64,000 bases of DNA from Kitasatospora herbaricolor (GCF_030813695.1 NZ_JAUSVA010000002.1:5704001-5768000); one strand, 5' to 3'; numbered from the stretch's first letter, positions 14,208 through 23,759 are shown. Numbers and translations are program-made. The notes: a model not told the origin generated them from the sequence alone.

Positions 14208-15727
14208 GCGGTGGGCTCGCCCTTCCCGTCCTCGTCGGTGCCGTCGGCGCCCTTGGCGCCCTCGGTGCCGTCCCCGGTGCCGTCCTTGCCGGCCGCAGCC
14301 TCGCCGAGCAGCTTGTCGAGCGCGTCGAAGTCGAAGCCGCCCTCGGCGTCGTCGGCGGAACCGCGGTGCACGAAGCCGTCCGGGTCGTCGAGGTCGGCGG
14401 CGGTCGGCAGCATGTCGGGGTGCTGCCACAGGGCGTCCCGGCCGTCGACGCCGCGGGCGTCGGCGAGGGTGGCCCACAGCCGGGAGGCGTCCCGGAGCCG
14501 GCGCGGGCGCAGCTCCAGGCCGACCAGGGTGGCGAAGGTCTGCTCGGCGGGGCCGCCGGCGGCCCGGCGCCGCCGGACGGTCTCGCGCAGTGCGCCGGCC
14601 TGCGGCAGGTGCGGCTGGGCGGCGCTGTGCACGACCGCGTCCACCCAGCCCTCGACCAGCGCGAGCGCCGTCTCCAGCCGGGCCAGCGCGGCCTTCTGCT
14701 CGGGGGTGTCCTCGGGCTGCAGCAGGCCGCCGGCGAGGGCCTCCTGGAGCGCCTCGGGGTTGCTCGGGTCGAGCTGGCCGGCCAGCTCCTCCATCCGGGA
14801 GGTGTCGACCTTGATGCCGCGCGCGTACGCCTCGACCGCGCCGAACAGGTGCGCCCGCAGCCACGGCACGTGGGCGAAGAGGCGCTGGTGGGCGGCCTCG
14901 CGCAGGGCCAGGTAGAGGCGCACCTCGTCGGCCGGGACGTTCAGGCCCTCGCCGAACTCGGCGACGTTCTGCGGCAGCAGCGCGGCCTTGCCGGCCGGGG
15001 CCAGCGGGAGGCCGACGTCGGTGGAGCCGACCACCTCGGCGGCCAGCGCGCCGAGCGCCTGGCCGATCTGGGTGCCGAACATGGCGCCGCCCATCGAGCG
15101 CATCACGCCCATCAGCGGGCCGGCCATGGCCTGCATCTCCTCGGGGAGGACGCCGCCCATGGCGTTGCCGACCCGCTCGGCGACCGGGTCGACCAGGTCC
15201 TTCCAGACCGGCAGGGTCGCCTCGATCCACTCCGCTCGGCTCCAGGCCACGGCGGTGCCGGCGCCCGAGGGGAACTCGGTGGTGGAGTCCAGCCAGAGGT
15301 CGGCGAGCCGGACGGCCTCCGCGACGGCCGAGCGTTCAGCGGCGCTGACCGAGCGGTCCTTGCTCTTGCCCTCGGCGGGCTCGGCGACCACGGTCTGCCG
15401 GGCGATGTCCTTGGCGAGCTCCCAGTTCACCGGGCCGCCGTCGAAGGACAGCATCTGCCCGAGCTGCTGGAAGGCCGCGCCGAGGTCGCCCGGGTCGAGA
15501 CCGCCGAGCATGGCGCCGAAGGGGTTGTCCGCGCCGGGCGCGCCACCGGGCGCGCCCATGCCGAAGAGCGCCCCCAGCGGGTTGCCCGGGCCGAAACCGA
15601 AGGGCACCTGGGGGGTGGCGCCCGCGTCGGGCCCGCCCTTCTCGGAGTCCTCGGACTTGTCGCGCTTGGCCTTGCCGTCCTCGGGCTCCTCGGGCGGAAC
15701 GCCGAATCCGAAGGGAAGGTCGCTCAC
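14204..15727 (-). CDS. Zinc-dependent metalloprotease-like protein (DUF2342 type)
   Basis: This 507-residue cytoplasmic protein belongs to an actinobacterial family annotated as zinc-dependent metalloprotease or putative hydrolase. The first 110 residues are Gly/Pro-rich and acidic, with FGFGPGNPLGALFGMG. The helical core has VALREAAHQRLFAHVPWLR-like sequence (as LREAAHQRLFAHV) around residue 290, which carries the family's histidines. The C-terminus is acidic and low-complexity. I use the GTG at 15727 (protein begins VSDLPFGFG) because GAGGAA lies just upstream. Activity is not established. Confidence 0.75.
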   Translation of the reverse strand: MSDLPFGFGVPPEEPEDGKAKRDKSEDSEKGGPDAGATPQVPFGFGPGNPLGALFGMGAPGGAPGADNPFGAMLGGLDPGDLGAAFQQLGQMLSFDGGPVNWELAKDIARQTVVAEPAEGKSKDRSVSAAERSAVAEAVRLADLWLDSTTEFPSGAGTAVAWSRAEWIEATLPVWKDLVDPVAERVGNAMGGVLPEEMQAMAGPLMGVMRSMGGAMFGTQIGQALGALAAEVVGSTDVGLPLAPAGKAALLPQNVAEFGEGLNVPADEVRLYLALREAAHQRLFAHVPWLRAHLFGAVEAYARGIKVDTSRMEELAGQLDPSNPEALQEALAGGLLQPEDTPEQKAALARLETALALVEGWVDAVVHSAAQPHLPQAGALRETVRRRRAAGGPAEQTFATLVGLELRPRRLRDASRLWATLADARGVDGRDALWQHPDMLPTAADLDDPDGFVHRGSADDAEGGFDFDALDKLLGEAAAGKDGTGDGTEGAKGADGTDEDGKGEPTA

Positions 15728-15939
15728 GGGTTCCTCGATCTGGTCGGCCGTCACGCGGATGGTGTGGCGGGGAAGTCTGCAGGCCCGGGGCGGTGGAAGG
15801 AGTCGTAACTCACAGCCGGTGAGCGGCTCCCGCACGGACCGGCCCGCGCGGGGTGCACCGCCGGGCCTTCGCCTCGGGCAGGATGGACGGTACGTGACAC
15901 TCGTACGTACGCACATAAGCTAACCGTGGAGGATGGCCG

Positions 15940-17088
15940 GTGAGTTCCCCGCCTTCGGACGTTCGCTCTGGGCTGACCGGAGGTGAGGACGACCCACGCA
16001 CCACGGTGTCGCCGCCTCCAGCCTACGGCGGCAAGCCGCTGACCGTGGCCGTCACCGGTGCCGCCGGTGTGCTCGGCGAACGGGTCGCGGCCCGGCTGGT
16101 GGCCTCGCCCGGGGTCCGCAAGGTCCTGGCCGTCGACGACCGGCGCGGTGAGGTGCCGGGCGTGCAGTGGCGCGTCCTGGACGTCCGCGACCCGGCGGTG
16201 GCCGAGCGCCTGGCCGGGGTGGACGTGGTGGTCCACCTGGCGATGGACCTCGGGATGGAGACCGACCCGCGCGCCCGGAGCGCGTACAACGTGCGGGGCG
16301 CGCAGACGGTGCTGACCGCCTCCGCGGCCGCCGGTGTGGGCCGGGTGGTGCTCTGTACCTCCGCGATGGTCTACGGGGCGCTGCCGGACAACGAGGTGCC
16401 GCTCGCCGAGGACTCCGAGCTGCGGGCCACCGAGGAGGCGTCGCTGGTCGGCGACCTGCTGGAGATCGAGCGCCTGGCCCGCCGGGCCCCGCGGGCCCAC
16501 CCCGGTCTGCAGGTCACCGTGCTGCGGCCGGCCGTGGTGGTCGGCCCGGGCGTCGACACCGTGCTGACCCGGCACTTCGAGGCCCCCCGGCTGCTGGTGG
16601 TGGCGGGCTCGCGGCCCTGCTGGCAGTTCTGCCACGTGGACGACCTGGCGGCGGCGCTGGAGTACGCCGCGCTCGGTCTGGTCGAGGGCGAGGTGACGGT
16701 CGGCTGCGACGGCTGGCTGGAGCAGGAGGACGTCGAGAAGCTCTCCGGCATCCGGCGGATGGAGCTGCCCGCCTCGCTGGCGCTCGGCACCGCCGCCCGG
16801 CTGCACCGGCTGGGCCTGACCCCGGCCCCGGCGGGGGACCTCGCCTACACGATGTACCCCTGGGTGGTGTCCGGCAGCCGGCTGCACGAGGCGGGCTGGC
16901 GCCCGGCCCACTCCAACGAGCAGGTGCTGGCGGAACTGCTGGCGCAGGTCGCCGGCAAGCACGCGGTGGCCGGCCGGCGGCTGGGCGGCAAGGAGGCGGC
17001 CACCAGCCTGGGGGCGGCGGGTGCCACGGTGGCCCTGGTCGGTACGGCGGCGCTGGTGCGCCGGGCGCGCAAGCGGCGCCGCTTCTGA
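15940..17088 (+). CDS. NAD-dependent epimerase/dehydratase-like SDR with C-terminal hydrophobic tail
   Basis: This extended short-chain dehydrogenase/reductase of 382 residues has the nucleotide-binding turn VAVTGAAGVLGERVA near residue 32. Catalytic-type Ser and Tyr lie in VVLCTSAMVYGAL, but the usual YxxxK lysine is not evident. Hence catalysis is uncertain. The last 30 residues are a hydrophobic stretch (GAAGATVALVGTAALV) followed by RRARKRRRF, which looks like a C-terminal membrane anchor. The GTG start has GGAGG 8 bases upstream. It stands alone. Confidence 0.78.
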   Translation: MSSPPSDVRSGLTGGEDDPRTTVSPPPAYGGKPLTVAVTGAAGVLGERVAARLVASPGVRKVLAVDDRRGEVPGVQWRVLDVRDPAVAERLAGVDVVVHLAMDLGMETDPRARSAYNVRGAQTVLTASAAAGVGRVVLCTSAMVYGALPDNEVPLAEDSELRATEEASLVGDLLEIERLARRAPRAHPGLQVTVLRPAVVVGPGVDTVLTRHFEAPRLLVVAGSRPCWQFCHVDDLAAALEYAALGLVEGEVTVGCDGWLEQEDVEKLSGIRRMELPASLALGTAARLHRLGLTPAPAGDLAYTMYPWVVSGSRLHEAGWRPAHSNEQVLAELLAQVAGKHAVAGRRLGGKEAATSLGAAGATVALVGTAALVRRARKRRRF

Positions 17089-17247
17089 GGCTTCCGCCCG
17101 GCCTCGCCCCGGCCGCCCGGCCTGCCGGCCTCACTACGGCCCGTCGGGCGCCGTCCTGCCGGCCGACGGCCCACCGCGGGGCGGAGCGCGGCTTTCCCCG
17201 TGGATTCCCCGCCGCCCGGGGCGTCCGCCCGGGATCCCGGATTTTCT

Positions 17248-17272
17248 CACGATGCGAAATTTCGGAATCGTG
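17248..17272. promoter_or_regulatory. AT-rich palindrome upstream of moaE (operator candidate)
   Basis: The perfect palindrome CGAAATTTCG (17255-17264) is flanked by CACGAT (17248-17253) and ATCGTG (17267-17272). The result is a 25-base dyad with one base of asymmetry. It lies about 50 bases before the moaE start and stands out from the GC-rich surroundings. The binding protein is unknown. Confidence 0.5.
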
Positions 17273-17322
17273 ATGCGGAAGGCCCTTGCCCAGGGTCGCC
17301 CCGGATGAGGAATCATGGGGGC

Positions 17323-17763
17323 ATGTCCGAGAACCACGACCCCATCCGCCTGCTCGCGATCCGCGAGACCCCGCTCTCCCTCGACGAGGTGTACGAGGCG
17401 GTCGGTGACGACGCGGCCGGCGGGACCACCGTCTTCGTCGGGACGGTCCGTGACCACGACGGCGGCAAGTCGGTCGCCGCGCTGGAGTACAGCTGCCACC
17501 CGACGGCCGAGCAGGAGATGCGCCGGATCGCCGAGAAGGTCGTCGCGGACTTCCCCGTCCGGGCGCTCGCCGCGGTGCACCGGATCGGCCGGCTGGAGAT
17601 CACCGACAAGGCCGTGATCGTCGCCGTCTCCTGCGCCCACCGGGGCGAGGCCTTCGCCGCCGCCCGCCGCCTGATCGACGACCTCAAGCACGAGGTGCCG
17701 ATCTGGAAGCACCAGGTCTTCTCCGACGGCGAGGAGGAGTGGGTCGGCGCCGGCTCCTGCTGA
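17323..17763 (+). CDS. moaE: Molybdopterin synthase catalytic subunit MoaE
   Basis: This 146-residue enzyme inserts sulfur, carried by MoaD, into precursor Z to make molybdopterin. Family features are FVGTVRDHDGG, LEYSCHPTAEQEM, VHRIGRLEITD, VSCAHRGEAFAAAR and the catalytic lysines in LKHEVPIWKHQ. The frame is open upstream to 17200, but the protein family starts here; the ribosome binding site is weak. Other moa genes are not nearby, and the gene follows a dyad that may be an operator. Confidence 0.93.
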   Translation: MSENHDPIRLLAIRETPLSLDEVYEAVGDDAAGGTTVFVGTVRDHDGGKSVAALEYSCHPTAEQEMRRIAEKVVADFPVRALAAVHRIGRLEITDKAVIVAVSCAHRGEAFAAARRLIDDLKHEVPIWKHQVFSDGEEEWVGAGSC

Positions 17764-17981
17764 GCGCCCGTCCGCGGCGGCTCCCCGCCCGGCACCGGCC
17801 CGCCCGTCCGCCGGTCCGGGCGTACCCGTCTCACTCGTTCGGCCGTGGCCTCCCGGCGGGCCTGAGGCCGCCTCCCGGGGCTGTGGGCGGGTTGTCGGTG
17901 CCGTAACCCGGATGGCGCCACGCCCGTTGTTCGTGTGGGTGGTTAATCTGCTCATAGACACGACGAGCTGGGAGTTCGGAT

Positions 17982-18176
17982 ATGGGTGCGCTCGCCTGGT
18001 TGATCATTCCCGCGGTCGCCGCGGTGCTTGCCTCGATGTGGGCGCTCTGGGCGGCCAGGGCCCCCAAATCCGCCGGTGATCCGGCCTCGCTGGCCGAGCA
18101 CCAGCGCTTCCTGGCGGCGATGGAGCGCACCACGGCGGCCCCCGGCGCGGCTCCCACGGACGGCCTGGGCCGGTAG
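17982..18176 (+). CDS. Small single-pass membrane protein
   Basis: This 64-residue protein has a hydrophobic N-terminal helix (LAWLIIPAVAAVLASMWALW) and a hydrophilic C-terminal part. GGGAG precedes the ATG at good spacing. It is 42 bases upstream of the YlbL-type protease gene and may share its transcript. I recognise no family; conservation beside this protease in Streptomyces would support a real gene. Confidence 0.65.
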   Translation: MGALAWLIIPAVAAVLASMWALWAARAPKSAGDPASLAEHQRFLAAMERTTAAPGAAPTDGLGR

Positions 18177-18218
18177 CCCGGCGGGCGCCCGGCCACCGGC
18201 GTCCCGTACTGTCGAGCC

Positions 18219-19301
18219 ATGCCACGCCGCTCTGCGACGATGCTCGCCGCCACCCTGCTGCTGATAGCCCTGCTCTGCGTCTCCGTGCTCATGAAGGTGC
18301 CGTACACGGAGATGAGCCCCGGGCCGACGTACAACACGCTCGGTGTGCAGGACAAGACGGGCCGGCCGGTGATCACCATCACCGGTCACGAGTCGTACCC
18401 GACCACCGGCCACCTCAACATGACCACCGTCCAGGTGACCGGCGCCAAGTACGAGCCGAGCCTGGTCTCGGCGGTGGTCGGCTGGCTGCGCGGCGACGTC
18501 CTGGTGGTGCCGCACGAGAACGTGTACCCGCCCGGGCAGACCGACAAGGAGGCGCAGCAGCAGAACGCCGAGGAGTTCGCCTCCTCCGAGGACAGTGCCA
18601 AGACGGCCGCCCTCGGCGAGCTCGGCATCCCGATGGGCAGCGAGGTGATCGTCGCCTCGGTGGTGGCCGGCGGGCCCTCCGACGGCAAGCTGCACGCGGG
18701 CGACCGGATCGTCTCGGTGGACGGCACCGTGGTGACCGCGGACGACCAGGTGGCCAAGCTGGTCACCAAGCACAAGCCCGGCGAGAACGTGGTCTTCACG
18801 GTCGTCCCGCGCGGCAAGGACAGCACGGCGCCGGACCAGGGCCGGCCGACCGACGTCACCATCACCACGGCCAAGGCCTCCGACGGGGACCGCGCGATCG
18901 TCGGGATCGGCCCCGACACCAAGCACACCTACCCGTTCCAGATCGACATCGGCCTGCAGGACGTGGGCGGGCCGAGCGCCGGGCTGATGTTCTCGCTCGG
19001 GATCATCGACAAGCTGACCCCCGAGGACCTGACCGCCGGCAAGTTCGTGGCCGGCACCGGGACGATCACGGACGACGGCAAGGTCGGGCCGATCGGCGGC
19101 ATCGCGATGAAGCTGATCGCCGCCCGCGACGCCGGCGCGCAGTACTTCTTCACCCCGGCCGACAACTGCGCCGAGGCCGCCGGGGCCACCCCGAGCGGGC
19201 TCACCCTGATCAAGGCGGAGACCCTGGACGGCGCGCTGAAGTCGCTGGAGCAGGTCCGCTCCGGGCAGACCGCGGCGCTGCCCTCCTGCGGCAAGGGCTG
19301 A
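18219..19301 (+). CDS. YlbL-type PDZ / Lon-like (S16) membrane protease
   Basis: This 360-residue protein has an N-terminal membrane anchor (ATLLLIALLCVSVLM). A PDZ domain spans about residues 125-205 (GSEVIVASVVAGGPSDGKL, HAGDRIVSVDG). A C-terminal S16 Lon-like proteolytic domain follows, with the catalytic serine in VGGPSAGLMFSLG and lysine in GGIAMKLIAARDAGA. The PMSPGPTYNT-like N-terminal segment (EMSPGPTYNTLG) is typical. It is predicted to act outside the membrane on surface or secreted proteins; targets are unknown. Confidence 0.88.
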   Translation: MPRRSATMLAATLLLIALLCVSVLMKVPYTEMSPGPTYNTLGVQDKTGRPVITITGHESYPTTGHLNMTTVQVTGAKYEPSLVSAVVGWLRGDVLVVPHENVYPPGQTDKEAQQQNAEEFASSEDSAKTAALGELGIPMGSEVIVASVVAGGPSDGKLHAGDRIVSVDGTVVTADDQVAKLVTKHKPGENVVFTVVPRGKDSTAPDQGRPTDVTITTAKASDGDRAIVGIGPDTKHTYPFQIDIGLQDVGGPSAGLMFSLGIIDKLTPEDLTAGKFVAGTGTITDDGKVGPIGGIAMKLIAARDAGAQYFFTPADNCAEAAGATPSGLTLIKAETLDGALKSLEQVRSGQTAALPSCGKG

Positions 19302-19320
19302 GCCGCCGGGCCGACCCGGG

Positions 19321-19355
19321 CCGGACGGCCGTGCGGAGCCCGCACGGCCGTCCGG
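19321..19355. terminator. Bidirectional terminator between YlbL-type and PPA1309 genes
   Basis: CCGGACGGCCGTGCG (19321-19335) pairs perfectly with CGCACGGCCGTCCGG (19341-19355), with the loop GAGCC, between convergent genes. Confidence 0.85.
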
Positions 19356-19389
19356 TCTGCTCCGGCCCGGTCTGCTCCGGCCCGTCCGG

Positions 19390-19953
19390 TCAGGCGAAGG
19401 TGGCCAGCAGCGCGTCGGTCAGGCCCGGTACCAGGTCGGGGCCGGTCAGCACCTCGCGCGCGACGTCCTTGGAGCGCAGTCGCAGCGCCGTCTCGCGCTT
19501 GCCGTCGCGCAGCACGGCGGCGGTGATCCGCACCTCCTCGCGCTTGGGGTGGTTGGCCACCCACTCGGCGAGCTGGGCCTCGGTGGCGTTCTTCGGGCGG
19601 CTCTGCTCGGCTCCCGGCGGGAGCATCAGGCGCTCGACCACCAGCGCGCAGCCGGCGATCATGTCGGGCCAGGCGATCGTCCCGAGGAACTTGTCCAGCT
19701 CCATGCCGGCCGGCAGCTCGTCCTGCTCGATCGGGGTGAGGCCGGGCTCGTCGGAGTCCGCCAGGCCGAGCTGCTTGGCCAGCTTGGGGTCGGCCTTGCG
19801 CAGCTGGGCGCTGTCCACCAGGGCGAACAGCCGGGCCGGGAGGTCCCAGCCGAGGGTGGAGGCGTACTCGTCGATCTCCAGCGCGGCCCTGGTCAGCGGG
19901 GTGGCGGCGGGGAGGCTGGAGACGTCGGACGGGGTGTTGGAAGCATCGGACAT
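19390..19953 (-). CDS. PPA1309-family protein
   Basis: This conserved actinobacterial protein of unknown function has 187 residues. Recognisable features are LEIDEYASTLGWDLPARLFALVDS-like sequence near residue 28, LDKFLGTIAWPDMIAGCALV and the closing LVPGLTDALLATFA. It is soluble and acidic. It is divergent from the UPF0182 gene and its nearest promoter region is shared with it. Confidence 0.8.
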   Translation of the reverse strand: MSDASNTPSDVSSLPAATPLTRAALEIDEYASTLGWDLPARLFALVDSAQLRKADPKLAKQLGLADSDEPGLTPIEQDELPAGMELDKFLGTIAWPDMIAGCALVVERLMLPPGAEQSRPKNATEAQLAEWVANHPKREEVRITAAVLRDGKRETALRLRSKDVAREVLTGPDLVPGLTDALLATFA

Positions 19954-20136
19954 GTCTCAATCCTCACACGAGGCGAGCGGCCCCGGTGCCCGGCGCTCCC
20001 GGCCCGGCGGCGGCCCCCTGGCCCCGGCCCGGGGAACCGGTACCGAACCGACAGCAAAGCCTGGGAACTCAGGTAAAGACTGATTAAGTTGCATGGAGGA
20101 CCGAACGATTCGAGACGACACAGCCGAGGTGCCACC

Positions 20137-23094
20137 GTGGTGTTCCAGATGCCCGACCGCTCAGGACCGGGCTTCCGGCCGAGAGTCGGCCCGCCCTCAC
20201 GGCGCACCCGGGTGCTCCTGCTGACGGTGGGCGTGCTCGCGGTGCTGTTCCTGCTGTTCGTCATGTTCGCCGGGTTCTGGACGGACTGGCTCTGGTTCAA
20301 GTCCGTCAGCTACTCCTCGGTCTTCACCACCCAGCTGTGGACGAAGGTCGGGCTGTTCGCGGTCGTGGGCCTGCTGATGGCGCTGTTCGTCGGCGCCAAC
20401 ATCTGGCTGGCCCACCGGCTGCGCCCGCCGCTGTCCGCGATGTCGGTCGAGCAGCAGAGCCTGGACCGCTACCGGTCCGGGATCGCCCCGTTCAAGCGCT
20501 GGGCGCTGATCGGCGTCTCGCTGGTGGTCGGCCTGATCGCCGGCGCGGCCGCGTCCGGCCAGTGGCGCACCTGGCTGCTGTTCACCAACGGCACCTCCTT
20601 CGGGGTCAAGGACAGCCAGTTCAACCTGGACGTCTCCTTCTACGCCTTCGAGCTGCCGTTCTACGAGTTCGTGCTCGGCTTCGCCTTCAGCGCGGTGATC
20701 GTCGCGCTGCTGGCCTCCGTCCTGGTGCACTACCTGTACGGCGGCCTGCGGCTGCAGGGCCCGGGCCGGCGCGCCAGCGTCGGCGCGCAGGGGCACCTGG
20801 CGGTGCTGCTCGGCGTCTTCGTCCTGCTCAAGGCGGCGGCCTACTGGCTGGACCGGTACGCGCTGGCGGTCAAGACCGGCTCCTACAAGGGCGTGGACGG
20901 CTGGACCGGCCTGCGCTACGTCGACGCCAACGCCTTCCTGCCGGCCAAGACCATCCTGTTCTTCGTCGCGGTGATCTGCGCCGTGATGTTCTTCCTGACG
21001 CCGCTGCGCCGCACCTGGGTGCCGGCGCTGATCGGCTTCGGGCTGATGGCGCTCTCGGCGGTGCTGATCGGCGGCGTCTACCCGGCGATCGTGCAGCAGT
21101 TCCAGGTCAAGCCGAACGAGCAGGCCAAGGAGACGCCGTACATCCAGAAGAACATCGACGCCACCAGGCAGGCGTACGGCATCGCGGACAGCCAGACCCA
21201 GCCGTACACGCCGAAGGCCAGCACCACCGCGGACGCCCTGAAGCCGGACGCGCAGACCATCGCGGACATCCGGCTGCTGGACCCGAACGTGGTCTCGCCG
21301 ACCTTCCAGTCGATCGAGCAGCAGCGGTCGTACTACGCCTTCCCGAGCACCCTGGACGTCGACCGCTACGGCAACGGCGCCGCCGCCCAGGACACCGTGA
21401 TCGGCCTGCGCGAGCTGGACCTGAGCGGCGTCCAGGGCGACAAGCGGAACTGGATCAACGACCACTTCAAGTTCACTCACGGCTACGGCGCGGTCGCGGC
21501 CAAGGGCAACCAGGTCAACGACAAGGGCCAGCCGGTCTTCACCGAGTCGAGCCTGCCGGCCACCGGTTCGCTGGGCGAGTACCAGCAGCGGATCTACTAC
21601 GGCGAGAAGACCGGCACCTACTCGATCGTCGGCGGCTCCAACCAGGAGATCGACTACACCACCGACTTCGGGGACAAGCTCTACCAGTACACCGGGGGCA
21701 GCGGTGTCTCGCTGAACAACCCGTTCACCCGGGCCGCGTACGCGGTGAAGTTCGCCGAGCCGCAGATCCTCTACGCGGGGGCGATCACCGACGGCGCCAA
21801 GGTGATCTACGACCGCACCCCCAAGGAGCGGGTCGAGAAGGTCGCGCCCTGGCTCTCCATCGACGCCGACCCGTACCCGGTGGTGCAGGACGGCAAGCTG
21901 GTCTGGGTGCTCGACGGCTACACCACCTCGGACGGCTACCCGTTCGCCTCGAAGACCACCCTGGGCGCGGTCACCAAGGACTCGCTGACCAACCAGCGCG
22001 GTGAGCTGCTGACCGCGGCCAACAAGGTCAACTACATCCGCAACTCGGTCAAGGCCACCGTGGACGCGTACACCGGCGAGGTGACGCTCTACCAGTGGGA
22101 CGACGCCGACCCGGTGCTGAAGACCTGGATGAAGGCCTTCCCGGACACCGTCAAGCCGAGGGCGGACATCCCCAGCACCCTGATGCCGCACCTGCGCTAC
22201 CCGCAGGACATGTTCAAGGTGCAGCGCGAGCTGCTCGGCCAGTACCACGTGACGGACGCCGGGTCCTTCTTCAACGGCACCGACATCTGGCAGATCCCGG
22301 TCGACCCGACCAGCGACACCAAGCAGGTCCAGCCGCCGTACTACCTGACCGTCCGGATGCCCGACCCGGCGGTGACCTCGGCGAGTTTCTCGCTGACCAC
22401 CACCTTCGTGCCCAGCGGGCGGGAGAACCTGGCGGCCTTCATGGCGGTCAGCGCGGACCCGGGCCCCGAGTACGGCAAGATCCGCATCCTCAAGGTGCCG
22501 GGCGACAGCAAGACCCTCGGGCCGAACCTCGTCCAGTCCCAGTTCAACTCCCGGCCGGAGGTCGCCAACCAGCTGACGCTGCTGAAGAGCGGCGGGGACT
22601 CCCAGCTGGAGTACGGCAACCTGCTCACCCTGCCGGTCGGCGGCGGGCTGCTCAACGTGGAGCCGGTGTACGTCAAGGGCCGCGGCGCCAAGTACCCGGT
22701 GCTGCAGAAGGTGCTCGCGGTGTACGGCAACGACAACGTGGCGTTCGAGAACACCCTGGAGGAGGCGCTGAAGAAGGTCTTCGCCGGTGTCTCCACCGGG
22801 ACGACCACGCCGCCCGCCACCACGCCGACGACGCCGACCACGCCGACGAACCCCACCACGCCGCCCGCCGCGGGCAGCAACGACCCGGTGGTGCAGAAGG
22901 CGCTGCAGGACGCCCAGAAGGCGATCACCGACAGCCAGGAGGCCCTGAAGGCCGGTGACTGGGTCAAGTACGGCCAGGCCCAGAAGGCCCTCCAGGACGC
23001 GGTGAGCGCGGCGATCGCCGCCGAGCAGAAGGCGGGTGCGCCCGCCGCCTCGCCGTCCCCGGCCGCGACCCCCTCGCCGGGGGCCACCCCGTAG
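20137..23094 (+). CDS. UPF0182-family large integral membrane protein
   Basis: This protein of about 985 residues belongs to the UPF0182 family. Seven hydrophobic segments occupy the first 330 residues (for example VLLLTVGVLAVLFLLFVMFA near the start). A large extracytoplasmic domain of about 560 residues follows. A Thr/Pro spacer (TTTPPATTPTTPTTPTNP) and an Ala-rich helical tail end the protein. The function is not established. I chose the GTG at 20137 (CGAGGTG upstream); the frame extends to an ATG at 20089 and an internal ATG lies at 20149. Confidence 0.88.
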   Translation: MVFQMPDRSGPGFRPRVGPPSRRTRVLLLTVGVLAVLFLLFVMFAGFWTDWLWFKSVSYSSVFTTQLWTKVGLFAVVGLLMALFVGANIWLAHRLRPPLSAMSVEQQSLDRYRSGIAPFKRWALIGVSLVVGLIAGAAASGQWRTWLLFTNGTSFGVKDSQFNLDVSFYAFELPFYEFVLGFAFSAVIVALLASVLVHYLYGGLRLQGPGRRASVGAQGHLAVLLGVFVLLKAAAYWLDRYALAVKTGSYKGVDGWTGLRYVDANAFLPAKTILFFVAVICAVMFFLTPLRRTWVPALIGFGLMALSAVLIGGVYPAIVQQFQVKPNEQAKETPYIQKNIDATRQAYGIADSQTQPYTPKASTTADALKPDAQTIADIRLLDPNVVSPTFQSIEQQRSYYAFPSTLDVDRYGNGAAAQDTVIGLRELDLSGVQGDKRNWINDHFKFTHGYGAVAAKGNQVNDKGQPVFTESSLPATGSLGEYQQRIYYGEKTGTYSIVGGSNQEIDYTTDFGDKLYQYTGGSGVSLNNPFTRAAYAVKFAEPQILYAGAITDGAKVIYDRTPKERVEKVAPWLSIDADPYPVVQDGKLVWVLDGYTTSDGYPFASKTTLGAVTKDSLTNQRGELLTAANKVNYIRNSVKATVDAYTGEVTLYQWDDADPVLKTWMKAFPDTVKPRADIPSTLMPHLRYPQDMFKVQRELLGQYHVTDAGSFFNGTDIWQIPVDPTSDTKQVQPPYYLTVRMPDPAVTSASFSLTTTFVPSGRENLAAFMAVSADPGPEYGKIRILKVPGDSKTLGPNLVQSQFNSRPEVANQLTLLKSGGDSQLEYGNLLTLPVGGGLLNVEPVYVKGRGAKYPVLQKVLAVYGNDNVAFENTLEEALKKVFAGVSTGTTTPPATTPTTPTTPTNPTTPPAAGSNDPVVQKALQDAQKAITDSQEALKAGDWVKYGQAQKALQDAVSAAIAAEQKAGAPAASPSPAATPSPGATP

Positions 23095-23207
23095 CTCCGG
23101 GCCGGGCCGCGCGCAGTCGCGCGGAACGGGGCCGTGGACCGTGCCGGGCCGCCCGCCCGGTGCGATTCACGGCCCCGTCCGTGATCGTGCTAGAGTTCAA
23201 CTACCGA

Positions 23208-23281
23208 CGCGGGGTGGAGCAGCTCGGTAGCTCGCTGGGCTCATAACCCAGAGGTCGCAGGTTCAAATCCTGTCCCCGCTA
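23208..23281 (+). tRNA. Initiator tRNA-fMet (CAT)
   Basis: A complete cloverleaf has the anticodon arm CTGGG-CTCATAA-CCCAG, whose three consecutive G-C pairs mark initiators. The T arm reads GGTTCAAATCC inside CAGG/CCTG. The acceptor CGCGGGG faces CCCCGCT with the first pair unpaired (C1 against T72), another initiator hallmark. CCA is not encoded. Confidence 0.95.
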
Positions 23282-23287
23282 CAAAGG

Positions 23288-23323
23288 CCGAAGGCCCGGA
23301 GGATCTTTCCTCCGGGCCTTCGG
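23288..23323 (+). terminator. Terminator of the initiator tRNA
   Basis: A perfect 16-bp stem (23288-23303 against 23308-23323) with the loop TCTT lies 6 bases after the tRNA and is followed by TGTTGTG. Confidence 0.9.
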
Positions 23324-23759
23324 TGTTGTGCGGCCGGAAGGGTGGCCGCCCGGGGGAGTCCCGGCCGGGCGCGGTCCCGGCGGCGGTGCCTTCGGTACCA
23401 TCTAGCGTTGCTCGCCCGATCCGTCCCGGTCGGCCGGGCGGGAGATCTGTCCGGGTGTCGCCAAGGGTGCCGACCAACGCCGGCCGCCGGTGCGGCCCCG
23501 CCGCCGTTCGGTGGCGAACACTCACCATCGGGGCCCTGGTGGGGGTTTGTGAGGCTGAAGTGTCGGGAAATCGACAAAGCACTGAAGCAATCCCGCCGGC
23601 TTCGGCCCGCACCACCAAATTTGGCCGGGGCAGGTGTACGCGGGTTGCGGGTGATGCGACGATGGAGCACATGGGGTACGGGGCACGGCCGTTGACCGGC
23701 CGTCGGCTCCGATCTGCCCCCGGCAGATGCCGCGACACTCTGGGGGAGCGGGAGTCGGC
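23324..23759. other. Long 5' region of the Sel1-repeat gene
   Basis: About 435 bases hold no convincing gene. A short dyad, TGTCG (23561-23565) facing CGACA (23572-23576) around GGAAAT, could be an operator. A TAGCGT -10-like sequence lies near 23403. Neither can be tied to a transcription start from sequence alone. Confidence 0.4.

Noticed and set aside
23208..23281. Initiator tRNA as an integration (att) site
   Set aside because: No integrase, no duplicated tRNA 3' end and no element-like genes flank it.
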